Shown here: piece by piece, positions 16,477 through 24,217 of the stretch
How the letters are laid out: the number at the start of each line of letters is the position of its first letter
How positions within the stretch are numbered: position 1 is the first letter of the stretch
Translations under genes and position numbers: made by a program
Assembly: GCF_003946395.1 (NCBI RefSeq)
Contig: NZ_RHNZ01000008.1
Span: forward strand, 62,001 to 126,000
Reading direction: 5' to 3'
From: Levilactobacillus fuyuanensis
GTDB taxonomy: Bacteria > Bacillota > Bacilli > Lactobacillales > Lactobacillaceae
Length of the DNA stretch: 64,000 nucleotides
Notes under the pieces: generated by a model
Seen by the model: only the letters and a program-made list of their open reading frames with translations
The model's database searches: none
Told to the model about the DNA's origin: nothing

Positions 16477-16485
16477 AAACTAAAA

Positions 16486-16536
16486 ATAGCTCACCAGAAA
16501 TCCCGTTCTAACAGGATTTCCGGTGAGTTATTTTTT
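16486..16536 (+). terminator. Strong, probably bidirectional terminator
   Basis: Stem GCTCACCAGAAATCC / GGATTTCCGGTGAG followed by TTATTTTTT. It separates convergent genes. Confidence 0.8.
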
Positions 16537-16537
16537 C

Positions 16538-16906
16538 TTAGTTATGACGCCACAGCTGATAACTACCCCAACAAAGCAACCCGAAATCGAATAACATCAG
16601 AATTCCCCACAACCACAAATAATCCGTGAGCAACGGTGAATGTTGCGTGTGCAGGAGGTCGGCGGTCATGCCCAAGATGATGAGACCGTTGACCAGCAAC
16701 CCGATGCGTTTAGCCATTAGACTTTTGGCGCAAGCCGTCACAACGACCACGACCAGGATTAAGGAAACCGCCACGACGTCTGGATTGTGCCAGCTAAAGT
16801 CCAAGCCAAGACTGCTCGTCGATGAGGGAACCAGCGACATGACTAACAAGAAATATAGACTGCCGAGCCCCGTCAGTAGCGGTACGTACCCGTAAAGTTT
16901 ACTCAT
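16538..16906 (-). CDS. Small four-helix membrane protein, unknown
   Basis: A 122-residue, very hydrophobic protein with four predicted membrane segments (about 8-28, 43-60, 68-84, 94-116) and short polar loops, ending QLWRHN. No charged motif or known family was recognised. Monocistronic between terminators. Function unknown. Confidence 0.6.
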   Translation of the reverse strand: MSKLYGYVPLLTGLGSLYFLLVMSLVPSSTSSLGLDFSWHNPDVVAVSLILVVVVVTACAKSLMAKRIGLLVNGLIILGMTADLLHTQHSPLLTDYLWLWGILMLFDFGLLCWGSYQLWRHN

Positions 16907-16995
16907 GACTCACGCCACCCTTTCTCAGTGTTTGCGCTAACCATAGGTGATTTAACTCGGAAAGTAAACTGAAATGCGGGGGTTACGGCAGTCAG

Positions 16996-17023
16996 TAAAA
17001 AAGGCCACGCCGCAACGTGGCCT
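16996..17023 (-). terminator. Terminator of the disulfide reductase/thioredoxin operon
   Basis: Minus-strand GAGGCCACG / CGTGGCC hairpin with TTTTTT, seven bases after the reductase stop. Confidence 0.8.
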
Positions 17024-17029
17024 CAGATA

Positions 17030-18370
17030 CTAGGCTAAAAAGTATTTAATCTTGCTGGCTAACGTCGGGAAGATATACAGCTGTTGTTGCCGCCAATCAG
17101 CCACGGTCTGTCCCGACCCGATGACCCCAGCCAACTGGTTGATGTCGTCGGTTGCCGTCTGACTGACCTCTGAAGCCCCAACCAAGCGATTCTGTTGGTC
17201 AAAGATCCCGACTAATTCGGCATCCTCGTCGTTCGTCCCAGCATAGGCAAAGTCTGGTGACAATGCCAAGCGCTTGATTCGGTAGTCGCTGTTGCCGACT
17301 GCTTGGGCAACGGGCATGCCGACTTGCGCAATCTGAGGAAAGGTAAATGAACCAGTCGCCATCACGGGATATGCGATGGGTGCCTGTGCACCTGCCGCCA
17401 AATATTCGCCCTCAAACTGGGCAACTGGCGTCAATTGTGGGGCCACGGCAGGATCCTTACTGATAACATCCCCGGCCGCATAGATGCCGGCGACGTTGGT
17501 CTGTAAGTGATCATCCACCAAGATACCGTGACGGTCGGTGGCAACCCCAGCGACATCCAATGCTAACCGATCGATGTTGGGTACGCGACCGGATGAGTCG
17601 ATGACATAATCCGAATCGTAGTGTTGTCCCTCGGCCGTTTCAACGGTGAAACCAGTCGCCATTTGCCGGACGGCATTGACGGACTGCCCGAAGTGGAAAC
17701 GAATCCCCCGCTGCGTCATCTGCTTGACAACTATTGCGGCATGATCGGGATAAAAGGCACCTAAGGCATGCGGCGAGTGTTCGATAACTTCCACCTGAGC
17801 GCCAGCTGCACTGAGGACCGTGGCCAGTTCCATGCCCACATAACCACTCCCAATGAATGTTACCCGTTTGGGAAGCTCGGCAAGGTCTAAGACGTCGTTG
17901 CTAGAGTGCGTGTATTCTTGCCCCTGAATCGGTAAATGATTGGCTTTCAACCCGGTTGCAATGACAATTTTGTCGGCCTGATAGGCTTGGCCGTTGACCA
18001 GCACCGTCTTGGTATCGGCAAAGGTTGCCGTCCCCTGTAGTGTCTGTACGTAATCCGTGGTCATCGCTGACTGTGCGTTGTCGGGATACGGCGCAAACGT
18101 GGCCTGCTTAGCTGCCATCAGCGCTGCCCAGTCAATCTTAGCGGCTTGTTGAATGCCCCGACCTTGTAGTTGCTGTCCAATCAGGACGTTGCGGACGGCC
18201 CCTTCGAGGAAAATCTTAGGTTCGCATCCGTAATTGGGGCAGGTCCCACCGAACCGGTCGTTATCGATAATCAGTGCAGTCTTGGTACTCTGTTGTTCCT
18301 TAAGCGCCGTCGTTAAGCCAAAGGCAGCTGGACCGCTACCAATCACGATGTAGTCAAATTGTTTTGTCAT
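17030..18370 (-). CDS. Class I pyridine nucleotide-disulfide oxidoreductase
   Basis: A 446-residue flavoprotein of the glutathione/lipoamide reductase type. FAD-binding GSGPAAFG (11-18), the redox-active pair Cys44/Cys49 in GGTCPNYGCEPK, the NAD(P)-binding GSGYVGMELA near 175 and the second FAD segment AAGDV near 296 are visible. It lacks the usual C-terminal HPT(L)xE block; the C-terminus reads IFPTLASKIKYF instead, so the catalytic His-Glu dyad is not conserved, as in other atypical members. It is 22 bases downstream of a thioredoxin gene, so it may reduce that thioredoxin or a low-molecular thiol/persulfide. Confidence 0.83.
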   Translation of the reverse strand: MTKQFDYIVIGSGPAAFGLTTALKEQQSTKTALIIDNDRFGGTCPNYGCEPKIFLEGAVRNVLIGQQLQGRGIQQAAKIDWAALMAAKQATFAPYPDNAQSAMTTDYVQTLQGTATFADTKTVLVNGQAYQADKIVIATGLKANHLPIQGQEYTHSSNDVLDLAELPKRVTFIGSGYVGMELATVLSAAGAQVEVIEHSPHALGAFYPDHAAIVVKQMTQRGIRFHFGQSVNAVRQMATGFTVETAEGQHYDSDYVIDSSGRVPNIDRLALDVAGVATDRHGILVDDHLQTNVAGIYAAGDVISKDPAVAPQLTPVAQFEGEYLAAGAQAPIAYPVMATGSFTFPQIAQVGMPVAQAVGNSDYRIKRLALSPDFAYAGTNDEDAELVGIFDQQNRLVGASEVSQTATDDINQLAGVIGSGQTVADWRQQQLYIFPTLASKIKYFLA

Positions 18371-18392
18371 CTTTCACCTCATATAATTTAAA

Positions 18393-18719
18393 TTAGTCTG
18401 CGTCTAAAACTTTCTGTAACGCTGCTGCGAATAATGGTTTCGGCCGAGCACCAACCAGGCGATCAACCACTTGGCCATCTTTTTTGATTAGAAATGTCGG
18501 GATTCCTTGAACGTTGAAGCGACTAGCAACTTCCTGGTCGTGGTCGACGTTAAGTGATGTGAAGGTAACCTTCGTTTTGAAGTCATCACTTTCGGAAAGA
18601 CTCTTTAAGATGGGATCCATCATCTTACATGGCGGGCACCAGTCGGCCCGAAAATCAACGACGGTAACCCCGGTATTTGTCTCCTGTTCAAAGTTTTGGT
18701 CATGAATTCCTTTAATCAT
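18393..18719 (-). CDS. trxA: Thioredoxin
   Basis: A 108-residue thioredoxin with active site WCPPCKM (Cys28, Cys31) and the cis-proline segment GIPTFLI near residue 77. The CPPC pair, instead of the housekeeping CGPC, marks a specialised thioredoxin. ATG at 18719 follows CCAGGAGGGCTACAA. It is the first gene of a two-gene operon with a disulfide reductase, under two CsoR/CstR-like palindromes. A role in persulfide, metal or oxidant stress is inferred from that layout. Confidence 0.88.
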   Translation of the reverse strand: MIKGIHDQNFEQETNTGVTVVDFRADWCPPCKMMDPILKSLSESDDFKTKVTFTSLNVDHDQEVASRFNVQGIPTFLIKKDGQVVDRLVGARPKPLFAAALQKVLDAD

Positions 18720-18734
18720 TTGTAGCCCTCCTGG

Positions 18735-18750
18735 ATACCCTATTAGGTAT
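18735..18750. promoter_or_regulatory. CsoR/CstR-like operator, site 1
   Basis: ATACCCTATTAGGTAT, an interrupted palindrome like the TACCC-GGGTA operators of CsoR/CstR (DUF156) sensors. It is 15 bases upstream of the thioredoxin start. Confidence 0.45.
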
Positions 18751-18871
18751 TTAATGGTTGATTGTGAAGTTCTCGGCTAAGAGCATACAATAACGCACCT
18801 ATTCCGTATAGAATCGCGGTTATCGTAAATTTTGATTAATTATCTCTTCGCAATCAACAACGTTTATCAAT

Positions 18872-18887
18872 ATACCCCCATAGGTAT
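18872..18887. promoter_or_regulatory. CsoR/CstR-like operator, site 2
   Basis: ATACCCCCATAGGTAT, with the same half-sites as site 1, 121 bases further upstream. It lies between the thioredoxin gene and the tannase terminator. Confidence 0.45.
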
Positions 18888-18920
18888 TTTAATGCAAGCT
18901 TTTTTATTTAAAAGTAAGCA

Positions 18921-18952
18921 AAAAGCGCACAACATCTATCGTGCTGTGCGCT
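18921..18952 (-). terminator. Terminator of the tannase gene
   Basis: Minus-strand AGCGCACA / TGTGCGCT hairpin followed by TTTTTG, eight bases after the stop. Confidence 0.7.
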
Positions 18953-18960
18953 GATAAAGC

Positions 18961-20373
18961 CTACTCTGTTGCGGGTCGGCAAAGGTTGTCGATCCAATCA
19001 AAAAGTTCTGGCAAATCATAGTCACCGCTGTGAGGCCGACCCCATGGCAGGGCAAAATCCACGTCAAGACCGAGATTTTGTAATTTAGTTGCTAGAATCA
19101 CAGGAATAGCAAACGCCGTATCCCGATCGACAGCCCCGTGACGTATCCGCCAGTGCTGGGCAATCTGACTCTGATGAGTCGTGAGATAGGTCAACGGATT
19201 GATGGCCGCTACCAGACTGGCATCCGCCCACTGTGCGGGAACCGCACTGTGTTTCTGTGCAAAAGCCGTGAAATGCCGCGCCGCTATCAGCCGACTGCCG
19301 AACAGACTCGTTTCCGGACTGCTCAAGTCGAGCGCATCAAAAGCTGGCACCCGTTTCATCCGGGTAATACCGCGGAGATAGGCCGACCAATCCAGACTCG
19401 CCACCCGACCGTTGTTGACCTTAACTCCCTGAAAAATCGTCACGTCAGTCCCAGCTGCGAGTGCTCGCTGGGCAGAAGCAGTCAGATAATCCGCGATAAA
19501 CCGACGAAAACTACCGGCCCCATCAGCCTGAAGTTGTAAAGGGTTGCCGGCATGATCCTTCAACTCAAGGTGATTGAGATAGGGAATGAATGCCGATTTT
19601 AATTCGTTGGAAAGCTGTTGCTCGGTTGCCGTCAATTCGCCGGAGAGCGATGTCCGGTGAGCTTGGTTATTCACGACAGTGTAGCGCTGCTGGTGCCACT
19701 CAGCCAGATCGTTGAACTGCCACTCGTAAGCGGCATCGGCGTGCTCCAGGTTGTGAATGGGACAATAGGCAGAGACAGCAAAGATGTCATCGGTCGCCGG
19801 GGCTGCCCCCAAAGCTTGAAGCGGCGTCTCGAAAAAGTCGGCATTACCGCTGGCACCGGCGAGGGCTGCGGTCGCCCCACCGGCACTGGTGCCGTTGGTA
19901 ATAATCCGATCCGGATTGCCGGGTAGCCAACCAGCGTTGAATTTGACGTAACGAATGGCCGCCTTCATATCGACGATAAATGCGGGCGCTTTGCCACTAT
20001 ATTCCCCCTGGGCCGTCTTGGAGGTCCGACCACGTAGGCCGGCGGAAACGACGACGTAGCCGCGCACCAAGGCTTGTAGAATTGTCGCTCCTCGACTAAA
20101 GGATTCCTGGTTGCCGGGAAAATCACGCGGTCCGGGCAGGTAACCGCCAACCGTGTTGGGCATGAAGATGGGCGCCGTGACGCGTGTGTAGCCGTTGACC
20201 CGGCCACCCGTGAAGTATGGCTCGGGCACAAAGACATTGAGCTGCTGAATAGCATCGACCGGCATGGTCACGTAGTCCAGGCCAAGAAAGGCGCGGTACC
20301 GCAAGACTTGCCCATCAATGGTCACCTGTGCCGACTGATAACGTGTTTCATCAAATTTCAGTGGGGTCGTCAT
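18961..20373 (-). CDS. tanB: Tannase (tannin acylhydrolase), TanB type
   Basis: The ATG at 20373 is chosen because GGAGG lies seven bases before it but only one base before the ATG at 20379. The 470-residue enzyme has no signal peptide. GTSAGG with Ser163 matches the catalytic serine of L. plantarum TanB (Ser163), and Asp416 and His448 keep the 32-residue spacing of that enzyme's Asp419/His451. It hydrolyses the galloyl ester bonds of tannins and gallate esters, releasing gallate, which the LpdC system encoded 6 kb upstream can decarboxylate. Monocistronic and cytosolic. Confidence 0.9.
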   Translation of the reverse strand: MTTPLKFDETRYQSAQVTIDGQVLRYRAFLGLDYVTMPVDAIQQLNVFVPEPYFTGGRVNGYTRVTAPIFMPNTVGGYLPGPRDFPGNQESFSRGATILQALVRGYVVVSAGLRGRTSKTAQGEYSGKAPAFIVDMKAAIRYVKFNAGWLPGNPDRIITNGTSAGGATAALAGASGNADFFETPLQALGAAPATDDIFAVSAYCPIHNLEHADAAYEWQFNDLAEWHQQRYTVVNNQAHRTSLSGELTATEQQLSNELKSAFIPYLNHLELKDHAGNPLQLQADGAGSFRRFIADYLTASAQRALAAGTDVTIFQGVKVNNGRVASLDWSAYLRGITRMKRVPAFDALDLSSPETSLFGSRLIAARHFTAFAQKHSAVPAQWADASLVAAINPLTYLTTHQSQIAQHWRIRHGAVDRDTAFAIPVILATKLQNLGLDVDFALPWGRPHSGDYDLPELFDWIDNLCRPATE

Positions 20374-20494
20374 CGCCATTCCTCCATTCTGTATTGGGGA
20401 TCGTTTCCCTTAGCTTAGTGGAAAGTTGTGGCGGGTGCAATGAATGCGGGTTGCTTTGTTGCGCTATCGGAAATTTATTGGACAATATTTCTTC

Positions 20495-20525
20495 TTGCCT
20501 TGGAGTCGACTCAAAGGTTTATACT
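20495..20525 (+). promoter_or_regulatory. MerR-type promoter with 19-bp spacer
   Basis: TTGCCT (20495-20500), a 19-base spacer and TATACT (20520-20525). The spacer holds a 20-base dyad CCTTGGAGTC-GACTCAAAGG at 20498-20517 (9 of 10 pairs). This is the layout used by MerR-family activators, and a MerR gene is two genes downstream. Confidence 0.75.
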
Positions 20526-20559
20526 TCGTTTATTGAATTTCGAAAGGAAGTTTTCAACG

Positions 20560-21303
20560 ATGATTAAAGATAAAGTTGTATTGATTACGGGTGCCTCTTC
20601 AGGAATTGGTGCCGCTACTGCCAAGCTGCTAGCAAGTAAGGGTGCCAAACTAGTGTTAGGGGCGCGCCGAGAAGATAAGCTTCAACACTTAGCTAAAGAA
20701 ATTGAAACCGCGGGCGGAACGGTCGCTTACCAAACTATTGATGTGACCGACGCTGAAGCCAACAAGCGAATCGTTCAGTTTGCCAAGGAAACCTTTGGTA
20801 AGCTCGACGTTATCTTCCTTAATGCCGGTTTGATGCCAAATTCTCCCCTCTCAGAATTAAAGACTGACGAATGGAACAGCATGGTTGATGTCAACATTAA
20901 AGGCGTCCTCAATGGGATTGCGGCGGTTCTTCCCACGTTTAAAGCTCAGAAGTCGGGGCACGTCATCGCTACGTCTTCAGTCGCTGGCCTCAAGGCCTAC
21001 CCCGGTGGCGCAGTCTACGGCGCAACTAAGTGGGCTGTCCGCGATCTGATGGAAGTGTTGCGGATGGAATCAGCTCAAGAAAATAGCCATATCCGAACGG
21101 CTACGATTTACCCCGCTGCAATCAAGACGGAGTTACTCGCAAATACAACTGACCCAACAACTCTCAAGAGTGCTCAGGCCCTTTACGATGAATATCAAAT
21201 CAGCCCTGAGCGAGTGGCCAACGTGATTGCCTTTGCAATCGACCAACCGGATGACACCAACGTGAGCGAATTCACGGTAGGTCCTACTGATCAACCATGG
21301 TAA
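20560..21303 (+). CDS. Short-chain dehydrogenase/reductase
   Basis: Start ATG at 20560 (AAAGGAAG nine bases before) gives 247 residues. Classical SDR marks: TGASSGIG at 10-17 for cofactor, NAG at 88-90, catalytic Ser139 or Ser140, Tyr153 and Lys157 (YGATK). GARRED at 34-39, with arginines after beta-2, suggests NADP. The group resembles YdfG/serine-3-dehydrogenase-like oxidoreductases; the carbonyl substrate is unknown. It is transcribed from a MerR-type promoter with the regulator as next gene, a common pattern for aldehyde- or quinone-responsive reductases. Confidence 0.85.
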   Translation: MIKDKVVLITGASSGIGAATAKLLASKGAKLVLGARREDKLQHLAKEIETAGGTVAYQTIDVTDAEANKRIVQFAKETFGKLDVIFLNAGLMPNSPLSELKTDEWNSMVDVNIKGVLNGIAAVLPTFKAQKSGHVIATSSVAGLKAYPGGAVYGATKWAVRDLMEVLRMESAQENSHIRTATIYPAAIKTELLANTTDPTTLKSAQALYDEYQISPERVANVIAFAIDQPDDTNVSEFTVGPTDQPW

Positions 21304-21306
21304 ACT

Positions 21307-21693
21307 ATGGGTATTATGAAGATTAAAGAAGTTTCTGCCAAATTTAACGTTCCCGCTGACACCCTGCGCTACTGGGAAAGAGTGGGCGCCATCCCACCCG
21401 TTAACCGTAACGCAGCTGGCTATCGGGACTACGATGATGAAGATATCGATTGGATTACTTTTGCTAAGTGTATGCGTGAAGCTGGCGTGAGCATCGAGTA
21501 TTTAATCGAGTATATTACCCTGTTCAAGCAGGGAGATGCGACGCTCCAAGCACGCAAGGACTTGCTACATGAACAGTTAGATACGATTGCGCAACGTCTC
21601 CATGAAATTCAGCACACGTATGACTTGATTAAGGATAAGGCTGATCACTATGAAGCTCATGTTGAAGGATATCGTGGGAAGTTATTACAGTAA
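21307..21693 (+). CDS. MerR-family transcriptional regulator
   Basis: 128 residues: N-terminal winged HTH with MKIKEVSAKFNVPADTLRYW and the YRDYDDEDI wing, then a coiled-coil dimerisation helix (about 75-125). No Cys cluster for metal and no effector domain, as in the short MerR members that sense small organic electrophiles. The start may be 21307 or 21316 (MKIKEV); neither has a strong ribosome site, and translation is probably coupled to the SDR stop four bases upstream. It should act on the 19-bp-spacer promoter at 20495-20525. Confidence 0.87.
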   Translation: MGIMKIKEVSAKFNVPADTLRYWERVGAIPPVNRNAAGYRDYDDEDIDWITFAKCMREAGVSIEYLIEYITLFKQGDATLQARKDLLHEQLDTIAQRLHEIQHTYDLIKDKADHYEAHVEGYRGKLLQ

Positions 21694-21881
21694 TCTTTTA
21701 GAGACGGATTACTAAGACTTAGAAGCAATGATTAAGCACAAAACGCCGCTTTAAATAGACAAGCAGATGGTATGTTTTTTCTCGTGACAAATTTTTAGGT
21801 AACCCGTTTTACTTACCGCAGGCTTCCCCATCTATGGTACTATCAGGACAAGGTGTTCATCACCAATTAGGAGGCGCTTTC

Positions 21882-22226
21882 ATGACTGTCATTACTGATT
21901 ATATCGAAGATACAGATGTTAAACAACAGCCCCAGTTAACCGCCATGTATCAGATTCTCAAAAAATTACTGCCCGAAGCCACCGAAAAGATGAGCTATGG
22001 GATGCCCGCCTTTCACCAAGGCAAGGACATCGTTTACTTTGCGGCAATGCAGAATCACCTGGGATTCTACCCCACGAGCACACCGATCATTCAGTTTGAA
22101 GATGACTTGGAAGGCCGCTATAAATATTCCAAAGGTGCCATTCAATTCGACTATAACAAGCCGTTGCCCGCGGACCTGATTACGAAAATGGTTCAGTTTA
22201 AGCTAGATGAAATTCAACATAAATAG
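21882..22226 (+). CDS. DUF1801 (YdhG-like) protein
   Basis: Start ATG at 21882 behind TTAGGAGGCGC; 114 residues. The KMSYGMPAFHQGKDIVYFAA block (55-74) and the LGFYPT...YKYSKGAIQF stretch define DUF1801, the YdhG/frataxin-like fold sometimes called iron chaperone in Bacillus (Fra). Iron binding is not provable from sequence. Monocistronic, followed by a terminator and structured element copy B. Confidence 0.8.
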   Translation: MTVITDYIEDTDVKQQPQLTAMYQILKKLLPEATEKMSYGMPAFHQGKDIVYFAAMQNHLGFYPTSTPIIQFEDDLEGRYKYSKGAIQFDYNKPLPADLITKMVQFKLDEIQHK

Positions 22227-22227
22227 A

Positions 22228-22271
22228 TGAAAAGTGGTCGGTTCTTCTATAGAATCGACCACTTTTTAGTA
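22228..22271 (+). terminator. Terminator of the DUF1801 gene
   Basis: AAAAGTGGTCGGTTC / GAATCGACCACTTTTT hairpin directly after the stop codon. Confidence 0.85.
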
Positions 22272-22342
22272 GATTTAAATTATCGCTCCAAATACCTGTC
22301 TCGAGACCACACAAGCCATCGTTACAGCTGCCAATGTGACAG

Positions 22343-22544
22343 TTTGCTTAGCCGGAGGAGGCCGAGGATGGCGCCTGCAGTGACGACGGAGTTAGACCGG
22401 GCGACTGCTTCTTCCCGGCCTTACTCCGTGGGACGCGTTTGGAAACTCGCATGAATTCAGCGAGGTTTCAAACCGAGCCGGAAGCCCGCTCTCTGGCTGC
22501 AGGCGATCCCCACAGCGGCAGAATCCTCGGCAGCCGTAGGCGAC
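22343..22544 (+). repeat. Structured intergenic element, copy B (subfamily 1)
   Basis: Opens TTTGCTTAGCCGGAGG and closes AGCCGTAGGCGAC. Helices: closing GCCGAGGAT / ATCCTCGGC; hairpin CGGAGTTA...CCGGG / CCCGG...TTACTCCG; hairpin GTTTGGAAACTCGC / GCGAGGTTTCAAAC; then a GC-rich AGCCGGAAGCCCG block. It lies between the 3' ends of two convergent genes. Confidence 0.75.
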
Positions 22545-22563
22545 AACTCTCACCATTCGCTTG

Positions 22564-23214
22564 CTAGTCTTCACTGCCCATCATCCGGCCGACAAACGCT
22601 GCCAGGATGGCCCCAACTTCTGGGGCAACAATGTACAACCATAAGTGAGACAACGCACTGCCGCCAGCGAACACTGCGGGTCCGAATGACCGTGCTGGGT
22701 TCAACGATCCACCGGTCAGATTCAGGGCCACAATGATCAGGAAGCCTAACGTCACCCCAATTGTCAGCCCCGCAAAGTCACCGTTGCCGTGACGGTCGCT
22801 CGTCACGTTTAAGATAACCAGCAGGAACAGGAAGGTCACGAGTGCCTCAACCAAGAAGGCTAACCCCGTGGAAATCTTAGGGAAGTCCGTTTGACCTAAT
22901 TGGTTCGTTGCCAGGCCCAGTCCACCGACAAATAATTTCATAATAGCTGATGCTGCGGTGGCACCCAAGACTTGCGCCACGATATACCAGATGGCATCGC
23001 GCCCGGAGATTCGCCGGTTGATCAACATTGCCGTGGTGACGGCTGGATTAAAATGTCCACCGGAAATGCCACCAAAGGCATAAGCTGATACCGTAATGGC
23101 CAGCCCAAAGGCCAGCCCAATCGTTAATGTGCTACCGGCTGCCACGGTCACGGCACCGGTCCCTAAGAACACCAACATGAAGGTGCCCAAAAATTCTGCA
23201 GTATATTTCTGCAT
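22564..23214 (-). CDS. Aquaporin / MIP family channel
   Basis: Start ATG at 23214 with GATTGGAGGAATTAAC before it; 216 residues with six membrane helices and two re-entrant half-helices. The two pore motifs are complete: HFNPAVT near residue 62 and LNPARSFGPAV near 178. Length and NPARS context fit the AqpZ-like water channel rather than the longer glycerol facilitators. Monocistronic in the inner membrane. Confidence 0.88.
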   Translation of the reverse strand: MQKYTAEFLGTFMLVFLGTGAVTVAAGSTLTIGLAFGLAITVSAYAFGGISGGHFNPAVTTAMLINRRISGRDAIWYIVAQVLGATAASAIMKLFVGGLGLATNQLGQTDFPKISTGLAFLVEALVTFLFLLVILNVTSDRHGNGDFAGLTIGVTLGFLIIVALNLTGGSLNPARSFGPAVFAGGSALSHLWLYIVAPEVGAILAAFVGRMMGSED

Positions 23215-23338
23215 GTTAATTCCTCCAATCAAATTCTCTGTCGAACTAACATTATTATAATATAAATATTTCGGGAACGCTCCCAATACGCAAATTACTT
23301 AACGCATCCGCTAGTTAACACGTAACTTTTCTCTAGTC

Positions 23339-23950
23339 TCATGCCTCTGCTGCAACGATTGCCGTAATGGCTGCTGAGATGCCGTGAACATCATCTGCTA
23401 ATGACAAGGACGGCATATTTGGCTTGTCTGTGACCTGATTCGGTAGAAATGGAATATGCATGAACCCGGCTCGTAACGTGGGAAACTCTGTAGCACGTAG
23501 GTATTGAACCTGATACATGATGTGATTGCAAACGTAAGTCCCCGCCGTTGTTGAAACCTGACTCGGCAACCCAGCCGCCTGGATGGCCCGAACCATCGCC
23601 TTAATTGGCAGTTGCGTGAAATATGCAGCATCCCCTGCTGGCTGAATCGGCTGATCCACAGGCTGTTGCCCAGCATTATCCGGAATGCGACCATCACTCA
23701 AATTAATCGCGACCAGTTCCGGCGTGATGGCCGCGCGTCCTCCCGCCTGGCCAATGCTCAAGACAACATCTGGTTGCTCCGCGATAATAGCCGTTCGAAC
23801 CACTTCGGCACAGCGATTGAATACCGTTGGAATCTCTAGTTTAACGATATCGGCTCCAGCAATCTTGTCCGGCAACCGTTTAACTGCCTCAATAGCTGGA
23901 TTGGTGGTCTCACCACCAAATGGATCGAATCCTGTGACTAATATTTTCAT
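23339..23950 (-). CDS. pcp: Pyrrolidone-carboxylate peptidase
   Basis: A 203-residue cysteine peptidase of family C15 that removes N-terminal pyroglutamate from peptides. [18 protein letters not shown] is the family start. The triad can be placed as Glu78 (ITPELVAIN), Cys141 ([12 protein letters not shown]) and His165 (GFMHIPFLP). Start at ATG 23950 with CGGGAGGTC upstream. It is divergent from a PucR-like regulator gene, which may or may not control it. Confidence 0.93.
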   Translation of the reverse strand: MKILVTGFDPFGGETTNPAIEAVKRLPDKIAGADIVKLEIPTVFNRCAEVVRTAIIAEQPDVVLSIGQAGGRAAITPELVAINLSDGRIPDNAGQQPVDQPIQPAGDAAYFTQLPIKAMVRAIQAAGLPSQVSTTAGTYVCNHIMYQVQYLRATEFPTLRAGFMHIPFLPNQVTDKPNMPSLSLADDVHGISAAITAIVAAEA

Positions 23951-24217
23951 GTCGATGACCTCCCGAATTGTTTGATTTCAATTATACTGCTCTCGCAACC
24001 CTAACGGCGATTCATCCGGGTTCTCACTAATTGCCAAATCATATAGATAGACGAAATCAGCTAACAATCATCTTCCGTAGACAAGTCGCCCACTAACTGA
24101 TATCATACTCTCATTGCTTTATCGCTGTAATATCAGTGAAAACGGGCATGCATAGTGCTAAACGCCTATCAATTAAATTAAGCAGTGTGCGGATTGCACA
24201 TCGAAAGGACCTGTCAG

